Of a stretch of 64,000 nucleotides of DNA, positions 61,147-64,000 are shown one piece after another. The DNA is from Defluviitalea saccharophila. Lineage in GTDB: Bacteria; Bacillota; Clostridia; Lachnospirales; Defluviitaleaceae. The stretch spans positions 2,594,592 to 2,658,591 of the forward strand of contig NZ_CP121687.1 in NCBI RefSeq assembly GCF_038396635.1, written 5' to 3'. The position numbers and the translations under genes are program-made. Under the pieces are notes generated by a model that saw only the letters and a program-made list of their open reading frames with translations, was not told the DNA's origin and searched no databases. The stretch's first letter is position 1; every line of letters starts with the position of its first letter.

Positions 61147-61830
61147 ATGAGGCTATTAATGGTTGAAGATGAAAAGTACATGGCAGAAGCTGTTGCTCAA
61201 GTTCTTAAAAAGAATAACTATAGTGTCGATTTGGTCTATAACGGTGAAGATGGATTAGATTATGGCCTTTCAGGCATTTATGATATCATTATTCTGGATA
61301 TCATGCTTCCTAAAATGGATGGTATAACCATACTTAAGGAATTGCGTAAAAACGGCATTGAAACACCCGTTATTTTATTAACTGCAAGAGGAGAAATAGA
61401 AGATAAGGTGCGTGGTCTTGATAGCGGTGCGGATGACTACCTGGCAAAACCGTTTCATACGGATGAACTTTTAGCACGTTTGCGGGCCTTAGGGCGAAGA
61501 AATACGGAACTAATCAATGACGGCATTCTCACATATGGAGATATCAAACTGAATCCACATACCCTTCAGCTTGAATGCGGAAGTAAAGAAACAGCTTTAA
61601 CTTTAAAAGAGTCCCAGTTGTTAGAATTACTCATAAAAAGAAAAGGAATGATTGTTTCAAAAGAAAATATTATTGAAAAGCTGTGGGGATATGATACAGA
61701 TGCAGAAGATAATCGTGTAGAAATACATATATCCCTTTTACGAAAAAAGATGGCTCAACTAGATTGTGGCGTTTACATTCATACTGTACGGGGCGCAGGA
61801 TATGTCCTAAAAACAGAAAAGGATGGTTAA
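61147..61830 (+). CDS. OmpR-family response regulator
   Basis: ATG 61147 follows AGGAGG at 61134-61139. The 228-residue protein has a receiver (LLMVEDEKYMAEAVAQVLKK, Asp in IIILDIMLPKMDG, LDSGADDYLAKPF) and a winged helix (LTLKESQLLELLIKRKGMIV, VEIHISLLRKKM). It is of the CutR/ArlR-like type. It overlaps the kinase start by a few bases, and the two form a signalling pair. The Asp-box protein directly before it is a candidate target. Confidence 0.9.
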   Translation: MRLLMVEDEKYMAEAVAQVLKKNNYSVDLVYNGEDGLDYGLSGIYDIIILDIMLPKMDGITILKELRKNGIETPVILLTARGEIEDKVRGLDSGADDYLAKPFHTDELLARLRALGRRNTELINDGILTYGDIKLNPHTLQLECGSKETALTLKESQLLELLIKRKGMIVSKENIIEKLWGYDTDAEDNRVEIHISLLRKKMAQLDCGVYIHTVRGAGYVLKTEKDG

Positions 61831-63133
61831 TAAAATGTTTACGAAATTGCGCAATAAATTTCTCATTCTTAATATGACCATGACTTCAGCAGTAATGATT
61901 ACTGCTTTTCTTGTTATTTATATCATTAGCTATAATAATATCCATTCAGAAATTGCGAAAAAACTGAATCCACAATTTGGCGTACAAACTGTAATAGAAG
62001 GAACGGAATTACACGTTGACACAGAAAATAGCAAATCTAAAACTTTATATCGTAGGTTTTCACAAGACGATACGTATTCATTTATTGTCCAGGTAGACGA
62101 AAATGGTGAGATCTTAGATATAGATTCTCCTTTTAATATGCTTGATGAAACATACAAGGAAGCTGTCGAAATTGCTTTGAGCAATAAAGATAACAATTCC
62201 ACAATAACTTTGGAAGGAAAGCAGTGGAGATATTCCATTAATCCAATGAAAAAACAAGTTATTCAGGAGAACGGGCAGACATATACCATAGCGGATGACA
62301 AATACCACATCATGTTTTTGGATGTTACGATATATAAACAAACTCTGTTTCAATTGCTTATGACATTAATTTCAGTAGGAATCATAATGCTTTTGGTTCT
62401 TTTTTTCATAAGTCTTTGCTTTGCCAACCGAGTAATTCAGCCAATAGCCGAAGCATGGGAAAGGCAGAAACAATTTGTAGCCGATGCTTCCCATGAATTA
62501 AAAACACCCATTTCAATTATAAATGCCAATTACGATGCCCTTTTGGCAAACCAGGAAGAGACCATTAAGAGCCAATTAAAATGGCTTGAGTATATCAAGA
62601 TTGGAACCGATAGAATGACAAAACTTGTTAACGATCTTTTATCTCTGGCCAAGATGGAGGATATGAGATTTGAAATACAAAACGTTCCATTCAATATGAG
62701 CAATACAATTCATGATGTGATTTTATCCATGGAAGCTGTAGTATTTGAAAAAGGCATTACAGTCACTCGTTCAATTGAACCGGATATAATGGTTAAAAGT
62801 GATCCTGAAAGAATTAAACAGGTTATCACGATTCTATTTGATAATGCCGTAAAGTATACGGATCCAAAGGGACAGATTGATATATCTCTGACTAAGTCAA
62901 AACGTCATATTACCTTTTCTATAAAAAATACTGGGAAAGGAATCTCTACACAAGAATTGCCGAAAATATTTGATAGATTTTATCGTGTAGATTCCTCTAG
63001 AACCCATGAAACAGGCAGTTATGGCCTAGGCCTATCCATCGCGAAAACTATCATAGAGCGCCTAGGTGGTGGAATATACGCCGAAAGTGTGGAAAATGAA
63101 TATGCAAAATTCACTTTTACACTTGCACGATAG
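61823..63133 (+). CDS. sensor histidine kinase
   Basis: Two membrane helices (about 14-34 and 172-195) enclose an outside sensor region of about 135 residues that has no recognised fold. The kinase core has FVADASHELKTPISIINANY (H-box), ITILFDNAVKYTD (N-box), FDRFYRVDSSRTHETGSYGL and SIAKTIIERLGGG (G-box). No HAMP linker is obvious. The start is ATG 61823 (overlapping the regulator stop) or ATG 61835. It phosphorylates the regulator encoded just before. Confidence 0.9.
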   Translation: MVNKMFTKLRNKFLILNMTMTSAVMITAFLVIYIISYNNIHSEIAKKLNPQFGVQTVIEGTELHVDTENSKSKTLYRRFSQDDTYSFIVQVDENGEILDIDSPFNMLDETYKEAVEIALSNKDNNSTITLEGKQWRYSINPMKKQVIQENGQTYTIADDKYHIMFLDVTIYKQTLFQLLMTLISVGIIMLLVLFFISLCFANRVIQPIAEAWERQKQFVADASHELKTPISIINANYDALLANQEETIKSQLKWLEYIKIGTDRMTKLVNDLLSLAKMEDMRFEIQNVPFNMSNTIHDVILSMEAVVFEKGITVTRSIEPDIMVKSDPERIKQVITILFDNAVKYTDPKGQIDISLTKSKRHITFSIKNTGKGISTQELPKIFDRFYRVDSSRTHETGSYGLGLSIAKTIIERLGGGIYAESVENEYAKFTFTLAR

Positions 63134-63238
63134 AATATATTGGTGACTGGTTGTTTACATTGGATGCAGTTATTTTAGTTGGATTGTAAATTATTAGATT
63201 CAATTACTGTTTTTCTTAGATTAATTTATTCTATGCTA

Positions 63239-63286
63239 ATACCTTTGATATGCTTTTCTAAAAACATATCGAAGGTATATTTTTTT
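63239..63286 (+). terminator. terminator of the two-component operon
   Basis: ATACCTTTGATATG pairs with CATATCGAAGGTAT, followed by a long T run. Confidence 0.85.
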
Positions 63287-63306
63287 ATAAAAAATCAATC
63301 TCTATA

Positions 63307-63334
63307 TTGATATATTAAAATATATTGTTATAAT
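63307..63334 (+). promoter_or_regulatory. promoter of the ferredoxin operon
   Basis: TTGATA at 63307-63312 and TATAAT at 63329-63334, 16 bp apart, with TG upstream of the -10. Confidence 0.65.
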
Positions 63335-63421
63335 ATATAAGTATATTATCAATGACTTATATACGTATGCTGCCTTTTATGTTGTATGGGCAAAAATTTT
63401 CTAATAGTAAAGGAGGATAAC

Positions 63422-63619
63422 ATGAAAAAAGCAATGGTCAATCAAACAGAATGTGTAGCATGTGGAGTTTGTAAAAAAGTTTGTCCACGTCAAGCCATCA
63501 CTATATTTCATGGAATTTACGCAGAGGTTAACGAAGATTTATGTGTTGGATGCAGAAAGTGTGAGAAGGCATGTCCCGCTTCTGTAATTCAAGTTGTACA
63601 AAAGGAGGTTAAAGTATGA
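63422..63619 (+). CDS. 2[4Fe-4S] ferredoxin
   Basis: ATG 63422 follows AAAGGAGG; an extension to 63386 lacks a ribosome site. The 65-residue protein has two cluster motifs, CVACGVCKKVCP and CVGCRKCEKACP, so it binds two 4Fe-4S clusters and carries electrons at low potential. Its TGA overlaps the ATG of the next gene (ATGA), so it is made with that membrane protein. Confidence 0.92.
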   Translation: MKKAMVNQTECVACGVCKKVCPRQAITIFHGIYAEVNEDLCVGCRKCEKACPASVIQVVQKEVKV

Positions 63620-64000
63620 AGAAGTGGAATGAATATTTATGGATATTTTCAGCACTATATCTGACTTTAGGTTTTTTTAATATTTTATTTGCATGGATAG
63701 GGATGATCTGCTTTATTACTCCATTATTACTTTCGATAATAGGTAAGGGCAAGTTATACTGCAACAGCTATTGTGGAAGAGGACAGCTATTTGAATTATT
63801 GGGAGACAGGCTTAAACTCTCTTCAAATCGTAATATTCCTGCATTCCTAAGAAGCAAATGGTTTCGTTATGGATTTTTAGCATTTTTTATGACTATGTTT
63901 GGAATAATGATTTTTTCTACTTATTTGGTTTTTAATGGATCGAATAATTTGAAAGAAGTAGTTACTCTTTTATGGACAATTCAACTTCCTTGGAACTGGA
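63616..64000 (+). CDS. NapH-like membrane iron-sulfur protein, partial
   Basis: The gene starts at ATG 63616 behind AAAGGAGG and runs off the window. The first 128 residues show membrane helices (LWIFSALYLTLGFFNILFAW, IGMICFITPLLLSIIG, FLAFFMTMFGIMIFSTYLVF) and LYCNSYCGRGQLFELLG, the CxxxC-containing loop of NapH/YccM-type polyferredoxin membrane proteins. With the ferredoxin it would form a membrane electron-transfer module. Confidence 0.75.
   Translation, partial: MKKWNEYLWIFSALYLTLGFFNILFAWIGMICFITPLLLSIIGKGKLYCNSYCGRGQLFELLGDRLKLSSNRNIPAFLRSKWFRYGFLAFFMTMFGIMIFSTYLVFNGSNNLKEVVTLLWTIQLPWNW

Overview
The window is AT-rich chromosomal DNA of an anaerobic, low-GC Clostridia bacterium, probably close to Lachnospiraceae. 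The signs are a stand-alone Ni-Fe carbon monoxide dehydrogenase, an A-type flavodiiron protein, ferredoxins, bacteriohemerythrin, AGGAGG ribosome sites with frequent TTG/GTG starts, and VanR/VanS proteins very like those of VanA-type glycopeptide resistance. No rRNA, tRNA, CRISPR array or prophage was seen. The species cannot be named from the sequence.

Layout. 1-17.7 kb is a mosaic of short, mostly monocistronic accessory genes: a rifampin ADP-ribosyltransferase with an extra N-terminal domain, a radical SAM protein, DUF1801, a lipoprotein, an alpha/beta hydrolase, AraC and MocR regulators, a DMT permease, an SDR oxidoreductase, VOC proteins, CutA, a NUDIX hydrolase, DUF1275, an MIF-like tautomerase and a hemerythrin-CheX pair. 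Decayed paralogues lie among them (SDR, DUF2809). 18-24.3 kb holds DMT and MATE transporters, a frameshifted flavodoxin and a polar amino-acid ABC operon ending in a cytidylate-kinase-like gene. 24.4-30.3 kb has an ECF S-component, an RlmI-like methyltransferase, an HD protein, a two-gene membrane operon behind a hairpin leader, PadR-DUF2812, and an XRE regulator overlapping a peptide deformylase. 30.4-34 kb has a chemoreceptor and a Na/phosphate symporter. 34-37.8 kb is a VanA-like cell-wall locus (histidine kinase remnant, D,D-carboxypeptidase, VanZ, VanR, VanS) with no vanHAX ligase genes.

38-46 kb carries an FAD oxidoreductase and a tight minus-strand operon cysK-cooS-ABC transporter (binding protein, permease, ATPase). 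Its promoter region carries two copies of a 19-bp operator-like repeat. From 46.5 kb a 1342-bp IS6-family insertion sequence sits in the leader of the flavodiiron gene. A second copy, 1 bp shorter and frameshifted, lies at 59 kb in front of a small secreted Asp-box repeat protein that precedes a two-component system. Between the two copies are an Amt-PII fusion with a two-hairpin leader, a secreted beta-trefoil/SH3 protein, an ArsC/Spx-like protein, a NimA-like flavoprotein and a heterodimeric ABC exporter with a strong leader terminator. The window ends inside a ferredoxin/NapH-like gene pair.

Three dispersed intergenic repeat families recur through the window: a long palindrome with covarying arms plus a GC-rich tail, a terminator-like hairpin, and an 18-bp sequence. 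The genes most likely to work together are cysK-cooS-transporter, VanRS-carboxypeptidase-VanZ, and the Asp-box protein with its two-component neighbours.
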